From contig CAJJBJ010000003.1 in NCBI GenBank assembly GCA_905182455.1, positions 186,001 through 250,000 of the forward strand: a DNA stretch of 64,000 nt, written 5' to 3'. This stretch comes from an uncultured Planktomarina sp. (GTDB taxonomy: Bacteria > Pseudomonadota > Alphaproteobacteria > Rhodobacterales > Rhodobacteraceae). Numbering within the stretch: the stretch's first letter is position 1; each line of letters starts with the position of its first letter. This document shows positions 10,423-19,714 of this stretch, in pieces. The position numbers and the translations under genes were made by a program. Under the pieces are notes generated by a model that searched no databases, was not told the DNA's origin, and saw only the letters and a program-made list of their open reading frames with translations.

Positions 10423-11358
10423 ATGAACCTAAATCTACGTACCCCAGCCGGGACCCACATCTCAAACTTCAGCTTTGGCACCATGCAGTGGGGCGGCAAG
10501 GCCGATGCCACTGACAGCCGCGCAATGTATGACCTGGCCCGCGCCGCTGGCATCAATTTCTTTGACACCGCCCACGGCTATACCGGCGGCGCATCCGAAA
10601 CTCTACTAGGTGAATTTGTCGCTGCAGATCGAAACGATCTTTTCATCGCCACGAAGTGCGCCTCGACGGGAGATTGCCGCCCCAAAGCTATTGCACAAGA
10701 CTTCGAAGACAGCCTGGGGCGTCTAAATATGGACAGTGTTGACATGCTCTACATGCATCGCTGGTCTGATGAGGTTCCACTGGAAGCTACTTATGAGGTG
10801 CTCGCCAAACTGGTGCAGGCCGGCCGCGTACGCCACATTGGGGTTTCCAATTATGCCGCTTGGCAGGTGATGAAGGCCATCCGTGTTGCAGCATCATTTG
10901 ATCTAAAAATTGAGATGTTGCAGCCGATGTATAGCTTGGTCAAACGCCAAGCAGAGGTTGAAATGTTGCCCATGTGCAGATCTGAAAACATCGCCGTTGT
11001 GCCCTATTCTCCTCTGGGTGGTGGCCTGCTGACTGGCAAATATAGTCAGGGCGGTGAAGGCCGCCTCACCCATGACGCGATGTACAAGTCCCGCTATGGC
11101 CAAAATTGGATGCATTCCGCAGCCTCAGCGCTTGGTGATGTCGCCAAAGAACTTGGCATCTCCCCCATCACGCTTGCGATTGCATGGGTCGCGCACAACC
11201 CAGCCATCACAGCTCCCATCCTCAGCGCAAGCAAGTGCAGCCAGCTGCAACCCTCTTTGGACGCAATGGACTACAAGTTGGACGCCGAGCTCTACGCCCG
11301 CCTCACCAATTTAACCCCAGCGCCAGCCCCAGCAACAGATCGTTCTGAAGAGGCCTGA
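10423..11358 (+). CDS. aldo/keto reductase
   Basis: 311-residue NAD(P)H-dependent oxidoreductase with the AKR TIM barrel. The catalytic tetrad is visible: Asp in NFFDTAHGY, Tyr in the same motif, Lys in FIATKCAS and His in YMHRWSD. VRHIGVSNYAAWQV and the Ser/Lys cofactor region near SASKCSQL also fit. The subgroup resembles the YajO/L-glyceraldehyde 3-phosphate reductase-like AKRs; substrate unknown. It stands alone, 109 bp after the P450. Intact. Confidence 0.9.
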   Translation: MNLNLRTPAGTHISNFSFGTMQWGGKADATDSRAMYDLARAAGINFFDTAHGYTGGASETLLGEFVAADRNDLFIATKCASTGDCRPKAIAQDFEDSLGRLNMDSVDMLYMHRWSDEVPLEATYEVLAKLVQAGRVRHIGVSNYAAWQVMKAIRVAASFDLKIEMLQPMYSLVKRQAEVEMLPMCRSENIAVVPYSPLGGGLLTGKYSQGGEGRLTHDAMYKSRYGQNWMHSAASALGDVAKELGISPITLAIAWVAHNPAITAPILSASKCSQLQPSLDAMDYKLDAELYARLTNLTPAPAPATDRSEEA

Positions 11359-11408
11359 ACTCGGCAGACCTCGTTAAAACGGCGCGGGCTGGCGTATTTA
11401 TATTTCTA

Positions 11409-12352
11409 CTACCAAACTTTGAACCGTTTCAAGATCAGCACCGCCAATGCCGTCATGCCGACCAGTGATAGGCGAAGCGTGGAGAAAGCCCATGCCCATT
11501 CCAGCCCCGATATGCCGGCTACATTGACCCCAAATAGGCCAGTCACGAACCCCAAGGGCAAAAATATTACAGCTATGATGGACAGGACATAACTGTTTTG
11601 CCCTTGCTTATAGACATGCTGCGCTTGGGTATGATCAAAAAGCGCAGCCAGGCGTGATGCAGTCGACGCCATCTCTTCCACATTACGGCGCATGAGATTT
11701 TCCAGCTCATTAAGCTCTGCCGAATTTGGGCACTCGTTTTCGGATCAAATATGCACCAAGTTTTCCAAGGCCTGAGCTTGTGGCGCGATATATCTGTGAA
11801 TACGGATAACATCCCTCCGCAATTGCGCAAACTCAACGCCCGGCATATTCCGCTCACTCTCAAAATTTATTCTTCGAAAGTGAGCGTCGCCTCTTCCATT
11901 TCAATACTTTTTCTTTGAATACGTATCAATAGGCCCGCTACCATATCAGCTAAAAGCGCCCAAGACGTGCTTGGAGCATGGCCTGTCTCAGCCGTTTTTC
12001 GAATATCATCAACAGCAAGCAGCTTTCGGCGGCGTACAGTTACAACTGTATTTTCAGTCACCCAAGCACGCAAGGACACCATATCTTCGTCGTCATCGCC
12101 CGGGTTGAGGTTCATTCCACGCGGAGCAACAATGGCTCCGTTGTCAAATCCAGTTGCTCGAGGACGGGTTTCCACTTGCATTAAGCTTTAGACAACAACC
12201 TCCGGCACAGTGTTCATCGCCCAGGGTAAAAGATCTTCATCGCCGAGATCCCAATGGCTCCACCAATAGCAATTTTGACGCATTGGATCTGTTTGCAAAA
12301 CAGTGTGCGCTGCAACAGATGTATCAATATCAAAGGCGCAAAGAGCCGGCAT
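11409..12352 (-). pseudogene. zntB: ZntB/CorA-type divalent-metal transporter, several lesions
   Basis: Remnant of a CorA-superfamily Zn/Mg transporter. Joined frames give MPALCAFDIDTS..., the cytoplasmic domain (VETRPRATGFDNG, GMNLNPGDDDEDMVSLR), a coiled helix, then two membrane helices around LFGVNVAGI, the GxN pore motif as in ZntB (GVN instead of GMN). Lesions: an in-frame TAA at 12188-12190 where relatives have Gln, a shift near 11868, and a compensating pair near 11745 and 11710. Four independent defects in less than 1 kb make this a convincing pseudogene rather than a single read error. It converges with the aldo/keto reductase. Confidence 0.82.
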
Positions 12353-12386
12353 AGGTGTCTTTCCTTGAGTTAAGTGAACTAGCTTT

Positions 12387-12611
12387 TCATATGTCTACGT
12401 CGGGTAGGCTGTTGTTCTGGTTATCCGAGTTCTTATTGAGCAGTGATTTTCCAAAATCATATCCCTCAAGATATTCTGAAGATCGCCCTTCCGGCGTCTT
12501 TCCATTGCTGAGAATGGCATCTTCCACACCGTCCTTAAAATTCTTTATATGAAAGAACGGTCGAATTTTATTATTGGTCAAGTCCGTCATCTTATTGTCC
12601 ACAACCACCAC
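12387..12611 (-). CDS. small hypothetical protein downstream of a glutaredoxin-like gene
   Basis: 74-residue frame starting with GTG (or ATG seven codons later, MTDLTNNK). It begins 3 bp after the glutaredoxin-like stop, so the two are probably co-transcribed. The middle is charged and polar (IRPFFHIKNFKDGVEDAI) followed by GRSSEYLEGYDFGKSLL; the last stretch faintly resembles the ribosome-modulation-factor GYxxG pattern, but that is only an impression. No signal peptide or membrane segment. Function unknown. Confidence 0.5.
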   Translation of the reverse strand: MVVVDNKMTDLTNNKIRPFFHIKNFKDGVEDAILSNGKTPEGRSSEYLEGYDFGKSLLNKNSDNQNNSLPDVDI

Positions 12612-12614
12612 TGA

Positions 12615-12983
12615 TTAAGCATTCACTTTGTCTACAGCCAACTTGCCATCATTCAACAGGCGCTGCAAATCTTTGCTACCGCCAACAAGCGTTTGATCGA
12701 CGAATATCATCGGAAAAGTTGGCCAACCTGTCCACATTTTAAGTGCCAAGCGCCGTCTCCACTGCGATGCATAGCCGCCGTACTCCAAATAAGTAAACTC
12801 AATACCAGCTTTTTTGAGAGCCTTGCGCGCGCCATAAACCGCATCATTATAGCGCATACCAACCACAACCACACGATTTGCGGATACAGCCGCCTTAACC
12901 TCATCAACGATATCTATGTGATAGCCTTCAACCTGATCTTTGATGCTCGCATGAAGTGCAGTGGAGCTAAGCATTTTGCGCAT
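12615..12983 (-). CDS. glutaredoxin-like protein without the active-site cysteines
   Basis: 122-residue protein with the glutaredoxin fold signature: VVVVGMRYNDAVYGARKAL (strand-loop-helix), TGWPTFPMIFVDQTLVGG (cis-Pro loop and glutathione site) and DLQRLLNDGKL. The usual CPYC/CGFS position reads MRYN, so no redox cysteine is present. Relatives in Roseobacter genomes also keep the cis-Pro and TWP/TGWP segments but vary at this site, so a non-redox glutathione- or cluster-binding role is possible. Start at 12983 or at the Met three codons on (12974). Intact. Confidence 0.75.
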   Translation of the reverse strand: MRKMLSSTALHASIKDQVEGYHIDIVDEVKAAVSANRVVVVGMRYNDAVYGARKALKKAGIEFTYLEYGGYASQWRRRLALKMWTGWPTFPMIFVDQTLVGGSKDLQRLLNDGKLAVDKVNA

Positions 12984-13266
12984 ATCTAAGGCTTTCTCAT
13001 TTGGATTACGTGGACTGTTACCGTTTTGTTATTAAGCTGTTGTGACCGCATTGGGCGGACAAATTTAGGTGTGATTTCCCATTACCTTATTGTCATCCAA
13101 TTACACTGTTTAATCAGAAACTTAAAATACCTAATTCATAACAAAGGTCACATAGCTTCATCCACTCCACTGGGGCGCATAAAGGCATAATGATTGACTA
13201 TGGCAAAACAATATTTTCAAAGGTATCACGGGTCAATCTGTGCAACTGATCGAAGAAAGCATCCCC

Positions 13267-14214
13267 ATGAGCGCCTTAAATTCTGAGATCATTCTACACA
13301 ATTATCCGCAATCTCCGGTAGCTGAAAAAGCTCGGGTGGCCTTGGGTATAAAAGGTTTATCCTGGTGGTCGGTCGAGATCCCGCGGTTGGCGCCCAAGCC
13401 CATGCTCACAAAGTTGACCGGCGGATACAGGCGAACTCCCGTGATGCAGATCGGCGCTGATATCTATTGCGACAGCCAGTGTATCATCCGCGAGTTGGAA
13501 CGTCGGCACCCCTCACCTTCCTTTTTCCCATCATCCGATGGCGACCTCATGTGGTGTCTCAGCCGCTGGACCGACGGGCCAATGTTTGACCTAGCGGTCA
13601 AGCTTGTCTTGGGGGCTGCAGGCGATGCGCTGCCAAAGGATTTTGCTGAAGATCGTGGGCGACTATATTTGGGATCAGACTGGAGCGAAGGGCTGAAAGC
13701 TGCCAATGCAGCCCTGCCCCACTTGGCCGCTCAATTTCGCACAGCGCTGAGCTGGGCGAATGACCAGCTGTCTGACAACCGAGACTTCCTGCTTGGACAG
13801 GCGCCCGCTGCGATAGACGCGCAACTTTACCACATAGTTTGGTTCATTCGCGGCCGTTGGGACCGTGGCCCTGTCTTTTTGTCCGAGTTCACACAGATTG
13901 AGCGTTGGGAACAAAGCGTAGCCGAAATCGGCCATGGAATGATGACAGACATGTTGCCTGAGGATGCAATTTTGCACGCGCGCGACTGTGAACCAATAAC
14001 TGCCCCTGCGGTGGATCCGTTTGACCCACAGGGCCTTATTCCCGGAATGCAGGTGACCGTCTCCCCTGATCTTGATGGAGGGGAACAACCTGTTCACGGA
14101 GAAGTGGTTTTTGCCACCAGCGACACGATCTCCCTACTGCGGCAGGATCCAGACGTCGGTAACATCGGCGTGCACTTTCCGCGGGCCGGTTACCGCGTGG
14201 ATATTTTGGGTTGA
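13267..14214 (+). CDS. glutathione S-transferase family protein
   Basis: 315-residue protein whose first 80 residues form a thioredoxin-like GST N-domain: IILHNYPQSPVAEKARVALGIKGL, the cis-Pro in RRTPVMQIG, and the glutathione gamma-Glu contact DSQCIIRELE. An all-helical C-domain follows, then an extra 70-residue tail (about 245-315) rich in beta and Asp/Gly, longer than ordinary GSTs. I chose MSALNSEI because GAAAG lies upstream and the preceding nine codons look non-native. Substrate unknown. It stands alone and intact between two eroded stretches. Confidence 0.88.
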   Translation: MSALNSEIILHNYPQSPVAEKARVALGIKGLSWWSVEIPRLAPKPMLTKLTGGYRRTPVMQIGADIYCDSQCIIRELERRHPSPSFFPSSDGDLMWCLSRWTDGPMFDLAVKLVLGAAGDALPKDFAEDRGRLYLGSDWSEGLKAANAALPHLAAQFRTALSWANDQLSDNRDFLLGQAPAAIDAQLYHIVWFIRGRWDRGPVFLSEFTQIERWEQSVAEIGHGMMTDMLPEDAILHARDCEPITAPAVDPFDPQGLIPGMQVTVSPDLDGGEQPVHGEVVFATSDTISLLRQDPDVGNIGVHFPRAGYRVDILG

Positions 14215-14256
14215 GGCAACGCGAAGCACATTGAAAGGGACAGGATACTCACCAGA

Positions 14257-14560
14257 TCACCTACGTCCCGATGACCCCATGTCTAGGCTCACCACTGCAA
14301 TTCCGCCCAGCACAAACAAGCCGGCCACCCACACGCGCAAGTCAGGGGTTTTGCTAGAAACACCACACCATCACCCACGGCAAGAACTGGCATGCTGCGT
14401 TAAGCAACGGCCGCGATGGTGGTGGGTAAATGCGGCAGCACGCGGTACCACAGCGCATAGGCCAAACCAGATGTGACCGCCCCGGCAACTAATGCCAAGA
14501 CAATGCCGCTCAAAGGCAGCTATCCACCCAAAAACACCAAAGGCACAGAGCGACACGCGG
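14257..14560 (-). pseudogene. C-terminal remnant of an EamA/DMT-family permease
   Basis: Reading the minus strand across frames gives LSGIVLALVAGAVTSGLAYA, LWYRVLPHLPTTIAAVA, then an in-frame TAA, SMPVLAVGDGVVFLA and, after a shift, RVWVAGLFVLGGIAVVSLD before a stop. These are the last helices of a drug/metabolite (EamA) exporter, with the expected SG-YALWYR signature. The N-terminal two thirds cannot be found upstream, so the gene is truncated as well as broken. Confidence 0.72.
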
Positions 14561-14760
14561 CTAAAATAAATCCCCGCTAAACAGGCTGTATGCGCGTCTG
14601 CGTAAGTCTGAGCTGGGACTCTATGAATTACTAGGGAGCAAACCCCGCCGCTGCTGTTTAGACCTGTGAATCCAAGATAAGAATTTACTTTTGGTTATAC
14701 CTAGCCGTAGACTAACTCAAAATTCATATCGGCCAAAAATAGTAAATTGGAAAATCTCAT

Positions 14761-15041
14761 ATGCCTGATGCAGAAAAACCGGAGTTCGCCAAACAATCTC
14801 TGAAGGGGTTTATGATGAGAATTATGATGATGGTAGACATCTTGCGGAAGAAAAAAGGCGACTAGGTTTTCAGCATGAAGCACTTATGGGGGGGCTGGGT
14901 GTGACCACAGATAAGGACGTAGTCTTAGCGCCAGAAGAGGTTATCAAGGCTAAAGAAGCACTCTCAAGGATTGAGAAAAACCTATTCTATCGCCTAGGTA
15001 GGTATCTTGGGAGAAAACTCGGATCACAGCCAATCAAGTAA
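14761..15041 (+). pseudogene. possible small hypothetical gene with a frame break
   Basis: From ATG at 14761 the frame reads MPDAEKPEFAKQSLKGF; shifting one base near 14810 it continues YDENYDDGRHLAEEKRRLGF, then QHEALMGGLGVTTDKDVV up to TAA at 15039-15041. The second half is acidic then basic, ending in a K/R-rich helix (NLFYRLGRYLGRKLGSQ), and looks coding. I do not recognise it. An ATG inside the second frame (14886) would make a 51-residue protein without any shift. Low confidence. Confidence 0.3.
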
Positions 15042-15143
15042 TCTGAGAAGCCCAAGTAATCGCAGGAGAACAAACCTGCCTCCCCCTAGACCTGCAAGAC
15101 AAAGATTTAGTTTGCGGATGGGTGCATTCGTCGTCAGCCACAG

Positions 15144-15371
15144 TTATACTCTATCGTATTTGCCAACATAGCTAAAATCAGAAAGAGTGCCCATAAATGA
15201 CCACAGTTCACTCTCAGGAACATTAAATATAAGACGAAACTTCAATCTCATCCGCCCGGTGTTGCTGCCTTCTTCCTCGTCATGTGTAATGAAGTATTCG
15301 TGGGATGACCAAGCGTTTAGCGCTTCTAGACTATCTGTTTCAGCACTTATGAATTCTTTTTCAGTAGTCAT
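15144..15371 (-). CDS. hypothetical small acidic protein
   Basis: 75 residues, starting MTTEKEFISAETDSLEALNAW, with a good ribosome site (AGGGACGG about 5 bp before ATG). Very acidic in the middle (THDEEEG) then a beta-like segment MRLKFRLIFNVPESELWSF. No signal peptide or membrane helix. I do not recognise a family. Isolated in a gene-poor region; the ribosome site is the main support. Confidence 0.5.
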   Translation of the reverse strand: MTTEKEFISAETDSLEALNAWSSHEYFITHDEEEGSNTGRMRLKFRLIFNVPESELWSFMGTLSDFSYVGKYDRV

Positions 15372-15593
15372 GATATCCGTCCCTTTTCCAATTCTTCACA
15401 TATAAGTCAAAAACTTACAACCACTCGTCAGAAATAGACAAGCAATGACAAGGAATAACGGTAATAATGTACTCTAATAATCCACATGATTATTAGCATC
15501 TCGTAGCTGTGGGAACGTACTCCATGAGCTACAATCCGCATGAGAATGTCTTCACCTTACTGCCCAATAATTTCAGACTATATTTTGATTAGA

Positions 15594-15820
15594 ATGACCA
15601 AAGTCAGCACCATCCCAAATCACACTTTGAGCATCACCTGCGGCCTTTGTAAGCACCACTCCATGCTCGAGGTGGCAAACCTAATACTTGTCGTTGGAGG
15701 CGATGCTACTGCCCATGATGTACGTCAGAAATCCCGCTGTCAGAAGTTTAAGGCAAAGGCACAACACTTATCAGATCGTGTGGAGAGGCGAACCAGATAT
15801 CGGCGGAGTGTCTTTTGCTA
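15594..15820 (+). pseudogene. small zinc-ribbon protein, frameshifted
   Basis: MTKVSTIPNHTLSITCGLC begins a short zinc-ribbon protein of a kind common in Rhodobacteraceae (TITCGxCGH...LIxxxG...TxxDVRxKxRCxxC). The first CxxC is present, the second reads CQKF, so the last Cys is lost or lies beyond a shift. After about 15760 the sense continues in another frame as RHNTYQIVWRGEP, the usual C-terminal ending. One frame break and one missing ligand suggest a dead copy. Its role in relatives is not established. Confidence 0.5.
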
Positions 15821-16171
15821 GCAGGCAGGAGCCAAAGCAAAAGACACTCCTAGGACATCCAGCGTCAAACCACCTGTGGGGAAGGTTTCAGCTTCCCCGA
15901 TTCGACGCCGATCCACTTCTGCGTTTTAATCTGCGTTTGTAAGGGAATTATTACACTCGACACTAAACTTATGTTTCCGTCTAGAAACCAAATAGCCGCC
16001 AAACATTATCACTATCATTTTAGCCGCAGTTATAATGTTGCGTTGGATTGTGCTGAAGTTAAGCCTCAGTAAGCATCTTGGGATTAAGTATCTAGAAGTC
16101 AGAATTGCTCCAGCTAAAATAAATTTACCTCACTAGATAAGCAGTCATAGTAGTAATATTTTACTGTCCTC

Positions 16172-16585
16172 TTATTCACTAACAATTTGATGCACCTCTA
16201 TCACATTTCCATCTGGATCGTAGAAAAACACCTGATGCCAACCTTTCACAGCATTACTGCCCCAGTCTGAGTAAGGAACGCCCTGATCGTCTAAGTGCCT
16301 CATGAACTCCTCAATATCATCGGTTCTATAAGCGATGTGCCCTCGCTCGAGGGGGTTCACCACTTGGCCTGACTTAAAGGAGTTTAAGACGTCTTTTGGC
16401 GTCAAATGCATTTGAATTACCCCATCTGTAACGAATGACACGTCTCCAACCAAACCTTTATCTTTATTCAGTGGAGGTAATTCAGCTGAGTCTTCGTCAC
16501 CAAGCGTTAGGACATCTCTATAGAAACGATCCATTTCTTTAACATTGGTGGAGCACAGATTTATGTGATGTAGTTTGAGTTTCAT
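16172..16585 (-). CDS. VOC-family (glyoxalase/dioxygenase-fold) protein
   Basis: 137-residue vicinal-oxygen-chelate protein with two beta-alpha-beta-beta-beta repeats: LKLHHINLCSTNVKEMDRFY (first metal His) and RGHIAYRTDDIEEFMRHL, ending FYDPDGNVIEVHQ with the typical metal Glu. Length and spacing match small stand-alone VOC enzymes such as glyoxalase I-like or fosfomycin-resistance-like proteins; substrate unknown. It is isolated and intact among broken genes. Confidence 0.85.
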   Translation of the reverse strand: MKLKLHHINLCSTNVKEMDRFYRDVLTLGDEDSAELPPLNKDKGLVGDVSFVTDGVIQMHLTPKDVLNSFKSGQVVNPLERGHIAYRTDDIEEFMRHLDDQGVPYSDWGSNAVKGWHQVFFYDPDGNVIEVHQIVSE

Positions 16586-16697
16586 AAGATGAGGTTGGCG
16601 CAGCCGAGTGAGCAGCGCAAGCTAAATTTGATATCTATTCGCCTCATGGGATTAGCAGACATAGTAGTAAAAGTCGTCTTGAAGTTTAGCGCCAAGA

Positions 16698-17633
16698 TTA
16701 AAAGTTGACGTTGTCTCCCCCCTTAAGGTTAAGCAGCTGTCGAGCCTCTGCTGGTGTGGCTATGTCTAACGACATGCCTTCCAAAATTTGGCGATTTTTA
16801 TGACTTGGGCCGCATTCGAAGTCGCCGGTTCACCATGTTTTATCCAAAGGGAATCTTCGAGACCAACGCGCACATTAGCGCCTTGGGCCGCCCCAATGGC
16901 GGCCAGTGACATCTGATTGCGGCCTGCGCCCAATATAGACCATTGGCAGTCATTTCAAAAAAGCCGATTGGCTGTACGCCTCATATGCATTAAGTCCTCA
17001 GGATGACTGCCAATTCCAGCTAAAAAGCCGAACACAGACTGGATAAAGAGCGGCGTCTTAGCCAAACCACGATCAACAAAATGTGCAAGATTATATAGGT
17101 GCGAAATATCATAACATTCGAATTCAAAACGCGTTCCGTTCTCATTACCTATACGAAGGATCGTTTCAATATCCTGGATATGTGTTCTTGAAAACCAAAT
17201 CACGCGATTTTTCAAGGTTCTCACGCTCCCCCGCATGGGTAAAATTTTTGAAACGGTCTAGCATTGGATAAAGTCCAAAATTCATTGAACCCATATTCAA
17301 AGACGCCACTTCAGGTTTGAATGTTGTTGCCGGCAACATACGCTCTTGAACCGTCATGTGCGGGCTACCGCCAGTCGTGATGTTGATAACTGCATCAGTC
17401 AACTGCTTTATTCGTGGCAAAAATTGTTCAAATACAGAAAGATCTTGCGTGGGTCTGCCATTTTCGGGATCACGCGCATGCAAATGTAAAATAGATGCAC
17501 CCGCTTCGGCTGCTCCAATCGCAGCATCGGAAATTTCGCTTGGTGTGACTGGCAAGTAAGGGGACATGCTGGACGTGTGAATAGCCCCTGTCACGGCACA
17601 AGTAATAATTACTTTACGTTTCTCTTTTTTCAT
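16698..17633 (-). pseudogene. BKACE (beta-keto acid cleavage enzyme, DUF849), three lesions
   Basis: Joined frames rebuild a protein of about 310 residues of the DUF849/BKACE family, zinc enzymes that cleave beta-keto acids with acetyl-CoA (Kce in lysine fermentation is one). Start KKEKRKVIITCAVTGAIHT; metal His pair in ILHLHARDP; NITTGG; VRVGLEDSLW near the end. Lesions: a shift near 17195, an in-frame TGA at about 16955 after ANRLF where GGN would be expected, and loss of one A near 16785 (ending ATPAEARQLLNLKGG). Three defects indicate a true pseudogene. Start set at 17633 to match the family. Confidence 0.82.
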
Positions 17634-17749
17634 AGTGCTGTAGGTCATGATCAAGCCCATTTGGGTGGTTCAATTCAAATGTTAATACATGATCGTCATC
17701 TGGTCCATTGTGACAATGGCCTCCTGCTGGAGTCAAACAGCCAACATAA

Positions 17750-17812
17750 CCCCACACCCAGTCCCTAATGCGCCCTCAGCGGACCAGAAGTTAACGAGAG
17801 GCGAAGTTAAGC
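17750..17812 (+). repeat. dispersed repeat, copy A (degenerate)
   Basis: Starts CCCCACACCCAGTCCC and continues to GCGGACCAGAA, as in the other four copies on the same strand, but the closing GGGGCTGG half of the inverted repeat is lost. Most divergent of the five copies. Confidence 0.6.
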
Positions 17813-17895
17813 ATTGATCCGTTTTATAGCCTTAGCATGCAATTTTAGACGTTAAGCCACTAGTGGGCTATAGTGCGACAATTTCTGCGCTATAG

Positions 17896-17965
17896 CCCCA
17901 CACCCAGCCCCCTGTTGAGCCTTTAACGGACCAGAGTGGCCGAGAAGAGTGACAATGGGGCTGGG
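17896..17965 (+). repeat. dispersed repeat, copy B
   Basis: CCCCACACCCAGCCCC at the left and AATGGGGCTGGG at the right can pair (CCCAGCCCC with GGGGCTGGG), enclosing a loop with TAACGGACCAGAGTGGCCGA. Same orientation as the other copies. Confidence 0.7.
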
Positions 17966-18039
17966 TTCCATGACGGACATGATCGGCACACTAAGCTCAA
18001 CCTCTCCGTCAAAATCACCCTAAAATTCAGAGTTTTATA

Positions 18040-18438
18040 TTAAATAAATCCCAATACACGCAAACCCAGCGCCAATGTCGACAACGCTGCAAGAGAAAAG
18101 CTTAGCGTCCTCAGCACGGTGATCCCGATCACATAAATGACGTAATGCGCAAAGATACCGATGAAAAACGTAATAGCTAAGATATTCGGATAGCCGTCTT
18201 CGGGGATACGGATCATCGCGAGAATAGCCAAAGGCGCGAATGCCGAAAATGCTTGGATCGCGACAACATGCGCCGCCTTGGCGCGCACGGCCCAATCAGA
18301 TTGCGGAGCAAGATCCGGACTTGGGTTTGCCATTGACCCCGCAAGACCACGCACCATGATGCGATCCAAAACATAAGGCACCCATGCGATTGCGATCCAA
18401 ACTGTCGAAAGGCCGGTGTAGAATTCCAGTTGTGACAT
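18040..18438 (-). CDS. MAPEG-family membrane protein
   Basis: 132-residue integral membrane protein with four hydrophobic helices, starting MSQLEFYTGLSTVWIAIAWV. The cytosolic stretch with RAKAAHVVAIQAFSAFAPLAI followed by LRTLSFSLAALSTLALGLR matches small bacterial MAPEG proteins (membrane-associated, eicosanoid and glutathione metabolism family). The bacterial role is undefined. Intact and alone; flanked by repeats on both sides. Confidence 0.85.
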   Translation of the reverse strand: MSQLEFYTGLSTVWIAIAWVPYVLDRIMVRGLAGSMANPSPDLAPQSDWAVRAKAAHVVAIQAFSAFAPLAILAMIRIPEDGYPNILAITFFIGIFAHYVIYVIGITVLRTLSFSLAALSTLALGLRVLGFI

Positions 18439-18598
18439 TTACACTCTCCCATTTACTAACTGATACTAACAATACGGTAGCTCAAAATAACAATTCTATA
18501 TAGCTTTGCTCAAATTCTCAAAATAGCGACTTTATATTATACATCGGGAGAAATTTCTGCCGTAATTCCCAAACTCAATACCATCCCAGATGGAGCTA

Positions 18599-18740
18599 TC
18601 AAACTAATGAGAACTCGCATCGGACTTCTGGCACAGCCTAAATCTATGCGCTCAATAATTGACGCCACTCGGCGAGAGCAGCGGTACGGTTAAGCTTGAA
18701 ATTGGTGCATGAATAGAGGTGGCGTTCCTGCGGCCCCACA
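18599..18740 (-). repeat. 140-bp duplicated block, copy 1
   Basis: Diverged duplicate of 20601-20740. Both share TGACGCCACTCGGCGAGAGC and GAATAGAGGTGGCGTTCCTG. Read on the minus strand both encode QERHLYS...NFKL, then AALAEWRQLLSA in an open frame, so they may be relics of one small coding region. Repeat copy C follows directly. Confidence 0.65.
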
Positions 18741-18752
18741 CAGCCATCAAAA

Positions 18753-18818
18753 CCCCACACCCAGCCCCTGTTGCGCCTTTAGCGAGCAGAGGGAGGCCGA
18801 GAGGATGAATGGGGCTAA
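18753..18818 (+). repeat. dispersed repeat, copy C
   Basis: CCCCACACCCAGCCCCTG to AATGGGGCT. The left part is identical to copy E. The inverted ends CCAGCCCC/GGGGCT can form a stem. Confidence 0.7.
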
Positions 18819-19290
18819 AGTCGGCTAGAAGAATGCCACTGTGCAGAGCGGAGAACGCTTCTACGGCATTCCCTTATAAAAGTTCACGGTTCTGAATGTG
18901 GTTGCACCGCTGACCCTAAGCTAGCGACGGCGCCATTACCCACATAGACGATTTGGGTCTTGACTTAAGATTGGGGTAAATAGTTGTGCACGTTGGTACA
19001 GATTCTTCAATAGGGTTTACGAAAAATTAAATAAATTCAGAATGTTGTGCTGTGTATAATTTATTTATGATTTAAAACAATCACTTAATACATCGCCTTA
19101 TTTTTGTGCAAATCAATGATACACCAGATAAACAAAAGAAATCTGTGAGATTTTGGATTTTACCCTCAGAGTTATCCACAGAAATTGTGGATGTGTTAAT
19201 TCTTGCAGCCGGTTTTATTTCGGTGTAGCCCTCAAAAGAATCGCCGAGATGTTCAAAGAGTTATGTTTGAAACACCGCCGCCACTCAGAC

Positions 19291-19322
19291 AAAAAAGGCC
19301 AACCCCTTTTAAGGGGTTGACC
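19291..19322 (-). terminator. rho-independent terminator-like hairpin
   Basis: On the minus strand GGTCAACCCCTT pairs with AAGGGGTTGGCC and is followed by TTTTTT. No gene lies directly upstream on the minus strand, so it may be left over from a lost gene. Confidence 0.6.
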
Positions 19323-19411
19323 GGTCTAGAGACAGGAAACTGCTAAGAAACAACTCCCTGCCGGATAATTAAGTCAAAAGTTGGTTGTTTCATGGTCCGC
19401 CCCACTCAGAC

Positions 19412-19445
19412 AAAAAAGACCAGCCCCAGATGAGTGAGGCTGGTC
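19412..19445 (-). terminator. rho-independent terminator-like hairpin (duplicate of the DUF6280 terminator)
   Basis: On the minus strand GACCAGCC pairs with GGCTGGTC, then TTTTTT. Nearly the same hairpin, including the loop, occurs at 20054-20081 at the end of the DUF6280 gene. Confidence 0.65.
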
Positions 19446-19655
19446 TAGTCGAGGGAAAGGGTATGCTAGCGAGCAAACCTTCTTCAAGAATGACGGCCGG
19501 TGAGATTAACTTCAAGATTCTAAAAGTATGACCAAACGTCATATCCGCAGCCACGGATGGTCCACTGAGTTGATGGCTTCGTAGCGTTTTTGAAAGCTAA
19601 TCCCTGCCCCACACTTGCCAGCAACATCACCAGATGAATGGCCGGTGGAACATCT

Positions 19656-19714
19656 CCCCACCCCCACAGCCCCTGTTGCTCCTTTAGCGAGCCAGAGAGT
19701 GGCCTAGAGAAGCC
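19656..19714 (+). repeat. dispersed repeat, copy D (partial)
   Basis: Begins CCCCACCCCCACAGCCCCTG, then TTTAGCGAGCCAGAGAGTGG; the right arm of the inverted repeat is missing. Confidence 0.6.

Larger units (their letters stand above)
17634..18039. other. intergenic stretch with two repeat copies
   Basis: About 400 bp without a supported gene between the BKACE pseudogene and the MAPEG gene. It holds two copies of the dispersed repeat described separately (17750-17812 and 17896-17965). I see no other recognisable site. Confidence 0.6.
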
